NCBI GenBank assembly: GCA_963693085.1
Contig: OY856410.1
Span: 889,899,835-889,963,834, forward strand
Source: Alisma plantago-aquatica
Lineage: Eukaryota; Streptophyta; Magnoliopsida; Alismatales; Alismataceae
Reading direction: 5' to 3'
DNA length: 64,000 nt
In this document: positions 13,335 to 25,104 of the stretch, piece after piece
How positions within the stretch are numbered: position 1 is the first letter of the stretch
Layout: each line of letters starts with the position of its first letter
Translations under genes and position numbers: made by a program
Notes under the pieces: generated by a model
What the model saw: the letters and a program-made list of their open reading frames with translations, nothing else
Told to the model about the DNA's origin: nothing
Databases searched by the model: none

Positions 13335-13600
13335 AGCACGGCCGTGTTGGGCAATGGGTAGCACGGCCGTGTTGGATGGGAATGACCGTGGTGAGAAAAT
13401 GGATTGAACAGGGGAATTTTGAGTTTCTGGGGCTGGTGGCATGGCCGTGTTGGCCAGCACGGCCGTGCTGGGAACTGCCAAAACGGCCATTCTTGGTAAC
13501 ACGACCGTTCTGGCCAACTGGGTCAATTTTTGATGATTCTGCTGCTTGGGCCATGTCCCAGCATGGCCATTCCATGGTAGCACGGCCATGTTGGGGTCCT
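13335..13600. repeat. Cluster of CACGGCCGTG palindromic motifs in the LTR
   Basis: Perfect 10-bp palindromes occur at 13337-13346, 13362-13371 and 13458-13467. Several one- or two-base variants lie between 13440 and 13600. The cluster is immediately upstream (on the - strand) of the TATA-like box. Confidence 0.8.
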
Positions 13601-13923
13601 TTCCCTGCATTTGAGTGTTGAACTTGGCCATCCATGGAGGGTATTGTTTCAAAACCTTCTTTGACCACTTGGGGTAGGTTGGGCGTGGTTTTGGCCTCAT
13701 TTTGGGCTCCTCAAAGCCTAGGGAAACCCTAAATTCAACCATCTTCTTTCCAATCCATCAAGTAGTGGCCAAAGTACCTATAAAACATGCAAAAACCAAC
13801 CATAAGTGATTTTGACAATAAAACACATATTGAGGGAAATAACATGTAATCTAACAAGTATAGATGTGGCTGAAATGCAAAATGACACAAGTTCAAGCCC
13901 TAAAATAGGGCCGAATCAGTACC

Positions 13924-15397
13924 TTGCGGGTCGGCTTTGAAATTAGAATGTATTGTCATTTACCCCTGGGTCGCAGACTGCTTCTTCAGCCCAGGAGGGG
14001 CACTTTTGTCAGACCGATTCTGGTCATCTTCAACCCCACAACAGCACGCCGCTGCTGCCCTAACTGCGACCTCCACACTCCTCGTCTCTCTCCTGGACCC
14101 CAACGGCCCCCACAGACGGTTCCTCTACCTTCAACGCTCCTCTACGATCCCCTGGCTGCCTCGATCTCACGGCCGAAGCTGCTGGTCAGATCTGCTCACA
14201 TGACCATTCTTTGTAGTCGTGTTGCAGCTTTTGCACAAGGCTGAGGGGCACGAGAAGATAGTTGTTCCACCCATGGTGGTCGAGGAAACTTTTGCCTTCC
14301 ATCAGTATAACTCCACCATTCTCATAGCTCCAGGAATAACCCCACTTTTCTTTGTGAGGAATAGAATGACGAATAAGAGGGAGAAGAGAAAAGCTTTCTC
14401 GGGATTATCTTTTACTCAGACCAAACACTCTACCCCTTATATAGGGGAGGGTATCCACACCCCCAAGTCGTTCATCTAAGAGGGAACAAGTCCCTTTTCT
14501 AATAGGAAAATGATTTTCCTTAATTATGTGTAATTTTCCTCTTTTAACAATTCCTTGGTAACCCCATATGCTTTGTTTATTAGGAAATTCGAGAATTACC
14601 TCTTTCCTTCTCTTTGTTTTTGGCTTTTAATCCATTGGCCTCGAACTTTCTATTTTCCTTTAATATAAATTACTTCCTTTCTTAATAAAACCCCAAAAAC
14701 ATCCATTATGCACCATATTATCTTTTTATTTGACATTATTGGTATTTTCTCTTTCCTCTTTCTTCATTGGGACTCCTTGGATCCCAAGCAACTCAAATAT
14801 TTCGAAATTGCTTTTTATGGATACTCATTATCCTTCTAGATGCATATATATGCATTATTTATCATTATCATGTTTATTTCTTATTAAAATAGTTCTTTTT
14901 GAGGATTTCTCTTTATTTCTCTTTTATTTTCCTCATTGGTATTCCTTTTATCATTAGGAATCCTTGGGATACGAAATTCCACCAAGGATAACCCAATTAT
15001 ACCTTTTTCCACTTATTTCCAATATTTTAACATTATTTTCAATTTCTTTCTTACTAAAGAAATACTTAATTAATCTTTTCTTTTCTTATTGCTTTCTTTT
15101 TGCAACTTTGGACTCCTTGGAACCCAAGAGGCACGTAATCCATCCTTGGATTACATCTCTTTGCCTTCTAGAGGTTTCTACCTCTTTCTTTTTCTCAAAT
15201 ATTCAATTATTCAATTACTAATTGAATTTTCTTGTTACTTGGGCCCAATAGCCAATAAAGACCACAACACAATCATCAAGTCTATTATAAATGAAATCCA
15301 TTTATTCCAAACAAATTATATCATTTGTTGTTCAAATATCTTTAATATGAGAAATTACATTTCTCACCAAATGAACCCAAAAATTGGGGTTGTAACA
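13924..15397 (-). repeat. Element A left (3') LTR, second part
   Basis: This continues the LTR after the insertion and matches 21672-23154 closely. It ends TTGTAACA at 15397, the inverse of the TGTTACAA LTR start. It contains a TATA-like site at 14437-14443 on the - strand. Confidence 0.9.
14436..14444 (-). promoter_or_regulatory. Probable TATA box of element A left LTR
   Basis: The - strand reads CCTATATAAGGGG. The same site is conserved in the right LTR (about 22185-22192) and in the two LTRs of element B (about 48184-48192 and 63447-63455), which argues for a functional promoter position. Confidence 0.55.
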
Positions 15398-18300
15398 TCC
15401 TTCCCCTCTTATAGGAATTTTGTCCTCAAAATTCTATCAAGCAAACAAATAATTCAGGATAAGACTCTTCCATGTCCATCATTGGCCCCTATGTGTCTTT
15501 ACCGTACTCATGGCGCTCCCAAAGAACCTTTATCATTATCTATTCTTTTCTCTGAGTTATTTCATCCTGGCATCTATAAACTACACAGGTGGACTCATGC
15601 CATTTTAGCCTCCCTTAGGCTCACTAGGTTCATTGTTCAGTACCTGGTCTAGGTATCTCACATAGTGCTCTAAATTGGACACATGGAACTCATCAACATT
15701 ACTTTATCCTGAGGGGTAGAGTCAAACTTAACCTTCTCCACCAAACCATGCCAAAAGAACCCATGCATCGGGGACTCAGCTCTCTTAGCTATAACTTAGA
15801 GGGGTCAGATTTTCATGTCACATATCCTCCCACAGTGAACTGTATGTCAATCTACTTTTCATCTTCTCATGACTCATGTCGTCCATGGGCTCCTTTCAGC
15901 CATTGCAAGATCAAAGCGACTCCATCTGCACACATTGTGGTCCACTTCTAACCATCACGTGGTCCTTTCACCAACATCATCTTACTGAAGTGGTGACCGA
16001 CACAACCTCCCTTATAGAGCTTCTTTAAATCCTGATACTGGCTAGGGTGGTCATCATCACATCTTTCATAGGACAAGAACTGTCTCTAGCTATCACCCTG
16101 AACGAGCACGTATGCTCTCATCAGACCCTTTAGTCTGGATCATACTAAGCATTAGTTATGGGTGATGAACTATACTAACATCGAGTCCTTCATGTACCTA
16201 CTTCTCCCTTACGGAAGTGAACCTTTAGGATATACTCAAGGACTTTTGAACTCAATTCATGGTGTAGTTGAACCATCTCTCTCATGAGTAGTTCAACCAG
16301 ATTTGTCTCGTGACAGAACTCTCTTCTTTCTCATGTCATCTAGGTAAGGCGATCTACCATAACCCATATTGTATCTTGACCTTCTTTGGTCTAGGGGAGA
16401 CTTATCACAACATCCATAATGATGAACTCCCATTCCCTCTCAGGGACTCTTTTGTCCTCTATATCGATACACAGGATTACTGGGGTTCGTCCTTTACCTC
16501 CTGGCTTGCATGGCCATATACCACATGCAACTTTATCCAAAGTCCTACTGTCACTTATCATTTTGGTGGTACAGTGTATGGTGATCTTAAAATCACAATC
16601 TCCTGTATGTCATTATTCTTCAAGATCAATACCTCAAAACCCCTAAACCATTCTATCGGGTTTTCATCACCTTCTTTTCCAAAGAAGTGCATCTGAGGTT
16701 CTACAACCATCCTTTCATTGCATCAAGGCCTAGGCTGGCTAACCAAACCACCATTATCTTTTTCAACATATCTCGTTACATCTGAGTGTTATCCAAACAC
16801 CTCTCCTTTCCAAACTTAGGGTTAACCTAACAACCTCTTCTAGCCAAACTAGGCAAATACATCTCAACCAGAGCATCCATTACCACTTCTTATCCTTAGG
16901 TGTTAGGTGTTGTTGAGAATATACACCTCCATGTATTCCACTTATCATCTCATCTCAAACTCTAAGTTTACTTTCATCAAGAAAACTCTAAGCTCATCCT
17001 CATGATGATCAAACTCAACCTTGCATCACTTGCAAATCCCACATAGCTCATGCTATAAACATCCTTATAAGAGGACTACCTTATTCCTCTTTAATGTTTG
17101 CCCACCATCCATGTATCATTCACTTTACCAGGGCATGTTATCTTCTCTGTCCCCATATCTTGTGGCAACATTCCAAACCACATCATCTTTTATCCTTGGT
17201 GTATGACATACGTACTGTCCTATCTCTCACTCCCATAACAAGAGGAAATAAGCATTTGGCTACAGTCCAAATACAGAGTTCTTCCTGTTCCAAGAGTAGA
17301 GATGGTACATCCCTCATCGCCAGTACACCTTCAAATCTAAGTTGTAACGTGCAACTTATGTCTCTATATCACAATCATCTCGATATCAAAGTCACTTTCA
17401 GGGAAAACTGGTTTCAAACCTACTTAGGTCACCTCACAATCCTTGGTCATCTTCTCTAGGTTTATAGGGTGCCGGCAAATTTTAAAGTCATCCCTCTTCC
17501 CTTATGCATTCAGAGAGTGCCCTACTCATCTGCCTTCTGGGTCCCATGAGTTCATTAAGGTGATCAATCTCCTAACCCATGACCCTCAAACAATGATAGA
17601 TGTTACCTCCCGACCCTATGGTCATGTGCAACTAGGGAATTAGGTGACTTCCACTTCATCGGTCTTATCCCCACCTGACCCTAGGATAGACTTAGGATTC
17701 TCCATTTATAGTACATGTCCAACTTAGAACCTTGCCCAAGCCTTCATCATCTCTCTTTGTATACATGGGCTGACATCCATCCTTTCATAGGGGTCATGGT
17801 GACCTGCCTACCTTGGTCAGGCCCCTTACCGGTTACCTCCATGGTAACACATCCACATGCACTTAGAGATGGATATCTATTGGTCTATAGGTTCATTCTC
17901 ATCCCATGTACTTTTCACTTAGCTTCTAAAGATCCTATGAGACCTCTTTAGGTTACCTTAAACCAACAAAACTAATATACACCCTACCAAAGGGGTCCCT
18001 CTCCCAGGATGGGAGGAAAACTATCTCTTGACAACAAGGTCACAAAAGCTCTTAGGTCTAGGGTTTACATCCACATGAGCCTACTTAACCCTAGCAAGCT
18101 ATTAAGGCACAAGCAGATCACCTACTGAACCATGCTAGGTCATACTTGTCCTTTTTCCTTAATGCTGGATCAAAATCATACCTTCCTTTATCATCAACCT
18201 AGCTGTGAGGGGTTCATCAAACGTACCTTAAACTTAAGGGGCTTCCCTTTTCCTCTATACATGATGAGTACCATGCTCAAAACTATAGAAACTTAATTCT

Positions 18301-19819
18301 CATCTTGAGCATTAGGTATACCACTTCCCCTCTTAGGCCTAGGAACCCTAGGTTCACTTTTAGGTGTCCAACTGCATGCTCTATCTCTTAACCATGAATC
18401 AAGCTTGCAAAAGGCATGACATGCACTTCCTATCATCCTTCAAATAGAGCAACACATAGAGTTGGATCCTCCTCAAGGACAAACAATAAGGTACAAGGCC
18501 TCATAACCTGTTACAAAACCTCTTCAGGGTATACAGAACATCTTCTTCCTTTCTCAGAAGGTAAACACTTATACCATAGGCACATAGGTGCCAGAAACCT
18601 CATCCTCCCTCTAGGGTTTGGTCCCTCCCATGGAAACCAAGACATCATCAACCTCTAGGGATCAAGCATGTGGTGACCACTATCATCCACTTAGGTTGCA
18701 TCATCCTCAACTCCCGAATTCTCCTCATATCTCAGAGTATTGGATTCCAACCTTCTTGCTTGGTTCATGCTCTCTCTTTCTAGAGCTAACCCTACAACCA
18801 ACCCCACCATTAGAGGTCCTCTCTTCATGAAGGATCAACCTCAAAAGCATGCCCCTACCTGGATGAAGCCTATGTTCAACTTATGTTCACTCAAGGTTAT
18901 CCATAACCCCTTATGCTTATCACATAAGCTAGCCATCAAACTCTCCCGACTAGGGTTTCAACCTATTATTCACACTACTGATGCCTACTGGGTGCCTATT
19001 ATGCCATGCTCATATCATCTCATGGGGTTTCCATGGGTTCTTCTCTATCCCTATCAAGGAAGGAGCTATCCTTCATTCTGACCTACACGACCCCTGTCTA
19101 GGGTTGGGTCGCCAAAGGTACTCAGTCATCCAACCTCTCATGGCTCATATGGCATCCCAAGCATGTCCATCCAAACACCTGGTCTAACTCATCATGCCAT
19201 CTCTCTCTCTAACCTTCACTTAGGATTAGGGTTAACATCATCCTCAGAGGATGTGCCAAGTCTCTACATGCAATGGAGATTTCTATCTCCAAGACTAACT
19301 CTCTTTATCTATCCTCCTGATACAAAGGTCTAGCCTCAGGTCTCTTCTGAGGGCATGACAACTTATGTCATACGACCTAAGCATGTATCTATCCTTTAGT
19401 TTACGCTTAATCTATTAAGCTTATGTCCATGACATCTTATTTACATACTTTTTCATTAATTTGGTGGAGGATTCCTTAGACCTTATTAACCTTACCCATA
19501 CCTCAAGAGGGTGAGGAGAAGAGAGAAAACCCTAATCCTTAAGGTCCTTAATAGAATTTGTGATGAGAAGGGATGAATAAGATGAGTAAGTCCTAAAGGT
19601 ATCTTATTTCGATTCATACCCTAAGACTTTGGCCAGGCAGTCACACGAATCTGGGAGTCCTCGTATTCTGACTAGCAGTGCGGAGGAAAATATTGCCAGC
19701 CCCCGGTCGTGATCCTTTTCTAGACACCTCCATCTTTCGGATAATCCTCTAATAACTCCCTTGGGTTCTACGGAGTTTGTAAAATTTAATAATTATTAAT
19801 GGTTAAGTGAGGAACCTAC
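15398..19819 (-). other. Element A internal region, no intact ORF
   Basis: This 4.4-kb stretch corresponds to 56745-61108 in element B and is clearly homologous over most of its length. It has no long frame on the coding (-) strand. The + strand frames up to 187 residues look accidental. It is either a severely decayed gag-pol or a derivative that lost most coding sequence. Only the C-terminal integrase traces at 15425-15700 are recognisable. Confidence 0.75.
15425..15700 (-). pseudogene. Degenerate integrase C-terminus / chromodomain trace of element A
   Basis: In broken frames on the - strand I read a VFHVS-type block near 15641-15696, a KVLW block near 15519-15530 and a YPELF block near 15449-15462. 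They lie in the order and spacing expected for the C-terminal end of a chromovirus integrase just before the 3' LTR. Several stops separate them. Element B keeps the same blocks, which makes chance unlikely. The protein would have joined DNA strands and targeted chromatin, but this copy is dead. Confidence 0.6.
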
Positions 19820-19831
19820 GCTCTGATACCA
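19820..19831 (-). other. Primer-binding site of element A (initiator Met tRNA)
   Basis: TGGTATCAGAGC on the - strand is a perfect match to the usual plant initiator-Met primer site. It lies two bases inside the right (5') LTR and sets the element orientation. Confidence 0.95.
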
Positions 19832-19833
19832 AA

Positions 19834-22800
19834 TGATAAGCCCCAATTAAGGGAGACCGAGAGGTCGAAGTCGTACCCATAAATTCCTAATCAAATGTTC
19901 GACACTTAATCAAGAACAATTATTAAATTTCAACAATCTATACTGAAAAGCTGTAATAAAATTTTTCATACCTTTTGAAAATTTTGGATTTCTATCCACG
20001 TAAGCATTCTATTCTAACTAATCCTCCTTGCATTTTACTTCATGTATTTTGCAATATGATGATTTACTGTTTGTCCTTTTTGGCTTGTACCTAAAACGCC
20101 GACAAACAAAACGTCGGTTAGCCGAAGCTGGTATGTGGGGGAAACAATAATCATCCAATTATTCGTAACAACATAATCATTCAATTATTCATTTAACAAC
20201 CAAGATTACATTTTTAAATATAACTCTACGATCCATGAGTACCCTATCCTCTATGTTATCCCTATAGTGGACCCAGATACTACCTTCCTTATGGTAGATC
20301 CCCATTAAACCCCTCATGGTCCCACCTATAGATGAACTAGTTTCTAGGGTTGAGTCACATGGCACTACTCGTAAGTAGCCCACTCCTTAACTCATGGCAG
20401 GCTAATAGGTGTCATGGCACTACACTTGGTAGCCCAATTTCTAACCCATGATAACCTAGACCTTACTCTAGGTTACCCCTTTTTAGCCTTTACAAGCCAC
20501 AGATGTGGACCCGGATCTAGCCAGTTATACATGTATATTCATAGTGACAGTCATAGTCACTCTATAGTTGCATGAAATAAAAGCATTCAACAGTTATTTC
20601 AAGCCATGAGGGAAACATCGATAAAATCCTCGAAAAACTAGTCGAGATAATCATAAGCGTAACCACATACCTGCTTTGATGATTTCACAAGCATAAAGCA
20701 ATTCCAACCAAGAAAGAAATCCAAGCAAGCAATTCAACATAATTCCTGAAAAGAATATGTAGTCTATTTATTACACACTCTATCAAGAATCTACTTTATT
20801 GACTTGGATTCGCTTTCTAGGGTTTCTAATCCAAATTAAGGTTTCATTAATCTTCATTAGGGTTTCTTAGATCAATTTCTCAAACTTTATCCCTTTTAGG
20901 TCAACAAACCCTAAAATACTCTTTTCTACTCATATAAACCCTAATTTCTCAAATTATCCATTTTAATAGTCTTTTATATCCAAATTGACTTAGGATCATC
21001 ATATCCCTATTTATTCATGGATTTGAACAATTAAAACAATTAAAAGACATATTCACCTAAATTAGTGTTTTCAAGCTCATTAATGCATATTCATGCACGA
21101 AACCCTAAATTAAGCCAATTACATAGAAAGATCATCTTTTTAGATCCTATCTTCACTTTTATCAATAATAGGTTAATATTGGCTTGAATTGTCCAATGAA
21201 CAACATTAAATCCATCTATCATCAAATCTAAGGGTTTTTCATTAATTACATCCTTAAAGATGATAACTTTATGAACTTTTCAAATTTCAATTATATTTAT
21301 GCACATAATCTCTAAATTAAACTAATTACATGCAAAGTTCATCCTTTTCGATCTTAATGTACCTTTTTACAATTAACAGGTTAATATCAACTTTAATCGC
21401 CCATTAAACTCTACCAATTACATTAATCATTTCAAAGTAGAGTTTCTTAATCTTTAATTCATTAAATTTGATAACTTACACTACTTTTTGAATATCATGC
21501 AAAATTAGGCTTCAAACATAATTTCTTTGTGTTCCTTTCATTCTGAGGATCAATTTTCATATAAGATTTGTCTCAATCCGAGTTTCCTAGAATTAGTTAT
21601 GATTTTTGCAATAAAAACACATATGGACCAATAGGGAGATGCCACGCTGGCAACTTATCCCGATGCACGTACTTTGCGGGTCGGCTTTGAAATTAGAATG
21701 TATTGTCACTTTTACCCCCGGCCGCAGACTGCTTCTTCACGCCCCGGAGGGGCACTTTTGTCAGACTGATTCTGGTCATCTTCAACCCCACAAAAGCACG
21801 CCTCTGCTGCCCTAGCCGCGGCCTACGCACTCCTCGTCTCTCTCTTGGACCCCAACGGCCCCCACAAATGGTTCCTCTACTTTCGACGCTCCTCTGCGAT
21901 CCCCTGGCTGCCTCGATCTCGCGACTGAAGCCGCTGGTCAGGTCTGCTCACATGACCGTTCTTTGCAGTCGTGCTACAGCTTTTGCGCAAGGCTGAGGGG
22001 CGCGGGAAGACAGTTGTTCCACCCATGGTGGTCGAGGAAACTTTTGCCTTCCATCAGTATAACTCCACCGTTCTCATAGCTCCAGGGATAACCCCACTTC
22101 TCTTGGTGAGGGTTAGAACGAAGAAGAAGGAGAAGAGAAAAGCTTTCTCGGGATTATCTTTTACTCGGACCAAACACTCTACCCCTTATATAGGGGAGGG
22201 TATCCACACCCTAAGTTGTTCATCTAAGAGGGAACAAGTCCCTTTTCTAATAGGAAAATGATCTTCCTTAATTATGTGTAATTTTCCTCTTTTAACAATT
22301 CCTTGGTAACCCCATATGCTTTGTTTATTAGGAAATCCGAGAATTACCTCTTTCCTTCTCTTTGTTTTTGGCTTTTAATCCATTGGCCTCAAACTTTCTA
22401 TTTTCCTTTAATAGAAATTACTTCCTTTCTTAATAAAACCCCAAAAATAATCCATTATGCACCATATTATCTTTTCATTTGACATTATTGGTATTTTCTC
22501 TTTCCTCTTTCTTCATTGGGACTCCTTGGATCCCAAGCAACTCAAATATTTCGAAATTGCTTTTTATGGATACTCATTATCCTTCTAGATGCATCTATAT
22601 GCATTATTTCTCATTATCATGTTTATTTCTTATTAAAATAGTTCTTTTTGAGGATTTCTCTTTATTTCTCTTTTATTTGTCTCATTGGTGTTCCTTTTAT
22701 CATTAGGAATCCTTGGGATACAAAATTCCACCAAGGATAACCCAATTATACCTTTTTCCACTTATTTCCAATATTTTAACATTATTTTCAATTTCTTTCT

Positions 22801-23154
22801 TACTAAAGAAATACTTAATTAATCTTTTCTTTTCTTATTGCTTTCTTTTTGCAACTTTGGACTCATTGGAACTAAAGGAACCCAAGAGGCATGAAATCCA
22901 TCCTTGGATTACATCTCTTTGCCTTCTAGAGGTTTTACCTCTTTCTTTTTCTCAAATGTTCAATTATTCAATTACTAATTGAATTTTCTTGTTACTTGGG
23001 CCCAATAACCAATAAAGCCCACAACACAATCATCAAGGCTATTATAAACGAAATCCATTTATTCCAAACAAATTATATCATTTGTTGTTCAAATATCTTT
23101 AATATGAGAAATTACATTTCTCACCAAATGAACCCAAAAATTGGGGTTGTAACA
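19834..23154 (-). repeat. Element A right (5') LTR
   Basis: This 3.3-kb uninterrupted copy provides the empty site for the Athila-like insertion. At 19834 it begins within the LTR: about 19 bases present at 5295-5313 in the left copy are absent here. It ends TTGTAACA at 23154, followed by the CTAGT duplication. Confidence 0.93.
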
Positions 23155-24496
23155 CTAGTTGTCTCCAACTAGGATTTTGCAACTAGTAATTTTATTAACT
23201 TATCTGTTAGGAAAAATTACAAAAGTACTTGTTGCAACTAAACCCTCTTCTTTTACCGGCCACAGAAGAGCACCATGCAAACCTCTTCTTTGATGAATGA
23301 TTGAAGATAATTAATTTCCTCTTCTTTAACGTACACTACGACACCTCATTTTCTTGGACGACCACGGAAGAGCAAATGTGTAAAGAATCCTTCTTCACCT
23401 ATGAGATCTCAGACAGCCTCCTCTCCTTGGATTAATCCCATCGTAGTTCTCAAACAAAGAAAGAAGATTAAAGAGAAGAGAACAATAATGTATCTCACAA
23501 TGTCCTAGATCAACCTTATGGACCAATACCACTATGGATTAGGCAATGATGGATGGTGATGTTGGAGAACTATGATTAGGACACACATTTTGGAAGATGT
23601 AGAGGATTGCAAATGCATTGATGTAGCTCAATATTGCTCAACTGTTGCTCAAATATTGTATCTCAAGTGTGCAAGTTGTATCTAGGGTTCCCTATGACCA
23701 CTGGGAATGGATTATAAGTGGCTAGGTAAATTTAGGGGAGAGTCTTGAGTGTTCTAGAATGAGAAAGAGTTGTCATAGTTGAGTCAATGTAGGTGTATCG
23801 CTAATTTGTTCATTAATAAAATTATCATTCCAGAACCCATTTCGGTCAACAAAATACTCGATCGAAAGTGTATCGATTGAGGAATTCTTTGAATGAATTT
23901 GGTCGAGTGCCAAACTTGATTCTAATAGATAATTGTCATTCTAACTTCTTAGTCAACCAGTTCAACAGTATTTCATTAGTCCACAAGATTTTTACCAGAA
24001 TTGGCTTGGTCGACAATATTTTAAATCGAGTATAATGTAGAACTATCAATTTATAGAAATACTTTTCGGTGCTCTGAGTCCTCGATTGGGGGGTGTATCT
24101 CAATCGACAATTTCTTCATCTGAGAGTGTCTCAATTGAAAAGTACTCGACTGAAAAGTCCCTGGAGATTGGTTTTGTAAATTTTGGAAAACCTATCTAAT
24201 GATTTTTTGTAATGTGACCTACCTACCCTAGACACTTAGTATAGGCATATGAGTAGGTTTGGGATAGATAGAGTTGGTCCATATGTTAATTTTACATGTG
24301 TTCTAAAAGCTTATACATTTGTATTACATATAAGAACATATACACAATAATTCAAGTATTTGATACTCCAATCTTGATCATTTTTTCTCAAAAATACTTT
24401 GTACCTAAAACACTTAGATAGAATGTTAAATCCACAAATAAGAAATGTTTGTCATCATCAAAAGATAAGATGTGCTAATGTCTAATTTACCCAACT
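23155..24496 (-). repeat. Copia 3' LTR, main piece right of the nested gypsy element
   Basis: This piece matches the right LTR from about 33408 to 34756. It ends CCCAACT where the right copy has CCAACA, so the terminal dinucleotide is mutated. Its first five bases are the CTAGT duplication. Confidence 0.88.
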
Positions 24497-25104
24497 ATCT
24501 CCCTCTTTTTGAAGATGGCAATCATTTCTATAAGTAAAAACTTAAAATTAAATGTTCATACCTTGGTGAGATATTCCTTGAGTGTCACAAAAATGTGTGC
24601 ACACTTATACTAGAGAGTTATAGAATATATCATCCATATCTCAAAGTAAAGTGCAATAATTAATTTATGGCAATGTGTTTCTCAACTCAAAAACTCAATT
24701 AAAACATAAAAACTCAAGGAATTAAGTTTTTTTAGATTATTTCTCCCCCTTTATCATTTCAAAAAGTAAAAAAATACTACCCCTTAATATGATGCTTAAA
24801 GAAAAATGTCAAATTTAGCCACAATATCATGAACAAGACCTAAGCAAGCTAAATTCATTGATATAAGAAATCATTACATAGATTTGTTGTTCAAAAGAAA
24901 ATACATAAGGATAACCACATGATTACAAAAAAAATATCACTTGAATAAATCAAGGATCACATACACTTCAAGATCTTACCCATAGAAAGGTGTAATACCA
25001 TAACATTTCATAAGAGTTCCCCAATCCAGTGCACCAGTCTTGGCAAGAGCATACGCCTCAAGAAAGGTGGGTGCTCTGTCCAACTGAAAATGGGTGACTA
25101 TGTC
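24497..25104 (-). other. Copia 3' untranslated region
   Basis: No frame is present. The polypurine tract (- strand AAAAAGAGGGAGA) lies right next to the LTR near 24500-24515. The rest is AT-rich and unremarkable. Confidence 0.6.

Larger units (their letters stand above)
7153..13918 (-). mobile_element. Athila/Tat-like gypsy element, gag-protease only, single recognisable LTR
   Basis: On the - strand the order is LTR (about 13918 to 11727), primer-binding site with the core TGGCACCGTTGCCGGGG (11701-11717), a gag-protease frame (11525-9327) and then 2.2 kb of noncoding DNA. Reverse transcriptase, RNase H and integrase are absent. Just after the protease (about 9079-9100) is a GCGCTTGTGGGAGGCAAC-type sequence that, as I recall, follows integrase in Athila-type elements, so pol appears to have been excised. 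The right end is a canonical CA. The left end at 7153 shows neither TG nor a second LTR, although a 5-bp duplication flanks the whole insertion. Confidence 0.8.
11727..13918 (-). repeat. 5' LTR of the Athila-like element
   Basis: The LTR runs from the CA end at 13918 to about 11727, near a GCGCACCA-type end a few bases from the primer site. The inner boundary is approximate because no second LTR is available for comparison. It contains a TATA box and a cluster of CACGGCCGTG palindromes. Confidence 0.7.
5295..23154 (-). mobile_element. Ty3/gypsy LTR retrotransposon, chromovirus (Tekay/Del)-like, element A
   Basis: Two LTRs of about 3.3 kb flank a 4.4-kb internal region. The left LTR is 5295-7152 plus 13924-15397, interrupted by an Athila-like insertion. 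The right LTR is 19834-23154. On the - strand each LTR begins TGTTACAACCCC. A primer-binding site for initiator-Met tRNA lies at 19820-19831, and a purine-rich tract (AAGAGGGGAAGGA) abuts the 3' LTR at 15398-15410, so the element reads right to left. The internal region has no long frame but keeps traces of an integrase C-terminus. The first roughly 19 bases of the right LTR (+ strand view) are missing compared with the left. The LTRs differ by only a few percent by eye, suggesting fairly recent insertion. Confidence 0.9.

Noticed and set aside
13134..13742. 202-residue - strand frame in the Athila-like LTR
   Set aside because: It crosses the promoter region and the palindrome cluster; its content reflects repeated CACGGCCGTG motifs, with no domain seen.
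15089..15652. 187-residue + strand frame
   Set aside because: It spans the LTR-internal boundary of element A on the non-coding strand, so it is accidental.
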